Origin: Paraburkholderia sp. ZP32-5
GTDB taxonomy: Bacteria > Pseudomonadota > Gammaproteobacteria > Burkholderiales > Burkholderiaceae
Assembly: GCF_021390495.1 (NCBI RefSeq)
Contig: NZ_JAJEJP010000003.1
Span: 1,488,001-1,552,000 of the forward strand
Length of the DNA stretch: 64,000 nucleotides
Direction: 5' to 3'
The position numbers and the translations under genes were made by a program. The notes beneath the pieces are model-generated. The model was not told the DNA's origin, did no database searches, and was given only the letters and a program-made list of their open reading frames with translations. How positions within the stretch are numbered: position 1 is the first letter of the stretch; the number at the start of each line of letters is the position of its first letter. This document shows positions 63,986 to 64,000 of the stretch, piece after piece.

Positions 63986-64000
63986 ATCTGATGCCCATGC

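Overview
The window is a high-GC stretch of about 64 kb that looks like accessory, secondary-replicon DNA from a Burkholderia/Paraburkholderia-type betaproteobacterium. This is inferred from gene content (4 OmpC-type 'SSVTLYG' porins, many LysR regulators, Liv-type ABC importer, aromatic ring dioxygenases) and from codon and GC style. No rRNA, tRNA, CRISPR array, complete insertion sequence or phage was seen. Most of the window encodes uptake and catabolism of small organic compounds, usually as a regulator + transporter/porin + enzyme set.

Layout. 0-0.7 kb: 3' part of a metallo-beta-lactamase-fold hydrolase. 0.8-4.4 kb: cyanate detoxification, cynR divergent from cynT-cynS-cynX. 4.4-5.2 kb: an M24 peptidase-like protein. 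5.4-7.8 kb: formaldehyde detoxification frmRAB with two tandem FrmR-type operators. 7.9-9.8 kb: an unusual GIY-YIG-like protein and a LysR regulator. 10.1-18.4 kb: a probable aromatic polyacid cluster with a LigI-like lactonase, MFS transporter, LysR-type regulator with two N-terminal winged-helix domains, second LigI-type amidohydrolase, 4,5-dihydroxyphthalate-decarboxylase-like protein, DctA and a porin. 18.5-25.5 kb: GntR-controlled amino-acid-type operon (permease, kynureninase-like enzyme, porin, aminotransferase, HpcH/HpaI aldolase) with a set of TGAATTCA palindromes between regulator and operon. 25.5-28.9 kb: AraC regulator, AhpD-like protein and dihydrolipoamide-dehydrogenase-like flavoprotein. 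29-32.7 kb: DMT exporter with divergent AraC regulator, then a porin.

33.2-41.1 kb: a coherent, possibly undescribed operon (MFS, semialdehyde dehydrogenase, class A flavin monooxygenase, enamidase-like amidohydrolase, DUF1185/amino-acid-synthesis protein). It is divergent from a two-domain EthD-like protein and from a GntR/FCD regulator fused to an IS5-type transposase DNA-binding domain. The best inference is catabolism of a nitrogen heterocycle ending in a semialdehyde such as succinic semialdehyde. 41.2-45.1 kb: a decaying region with an intact hydroxyquinol-type intradiol dioxygenase beside pseudogenes of maleylacetate reductase and a second semialdehyde dehydrogenase. 45.4-48.6 kb: small operon (SDR lacking its catalytic Tyr, 2-hydroxychromene-2-carboxylate isomerase-like protein, quinone-reductase-like flavoprotein) followed by a LysR gene with an in-frame stop. 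48.8 kb: porin.

50.2-64 kb: one long minus-strand cluster containing a complete multicomponent Rieske oxygenase (reductase, ferredoxin, large and small oxygenase subunits of salicylate-5-hydroxylase type), a gentisate-dioxygenase-like bicupin, FAH-family hydrolase, HpaH-type hydratase, ornithine-cyclodeaminase-family protein, SnoaL-like protein, a LysR regulator and a full branched-chain-type ABC importer with a Tat-type signal on its binding protein. Together they predict import of an ortho-substituted benzoate, para-hydroxylation, ring cleavage between the substituents and hydrolysis to central metabolites.
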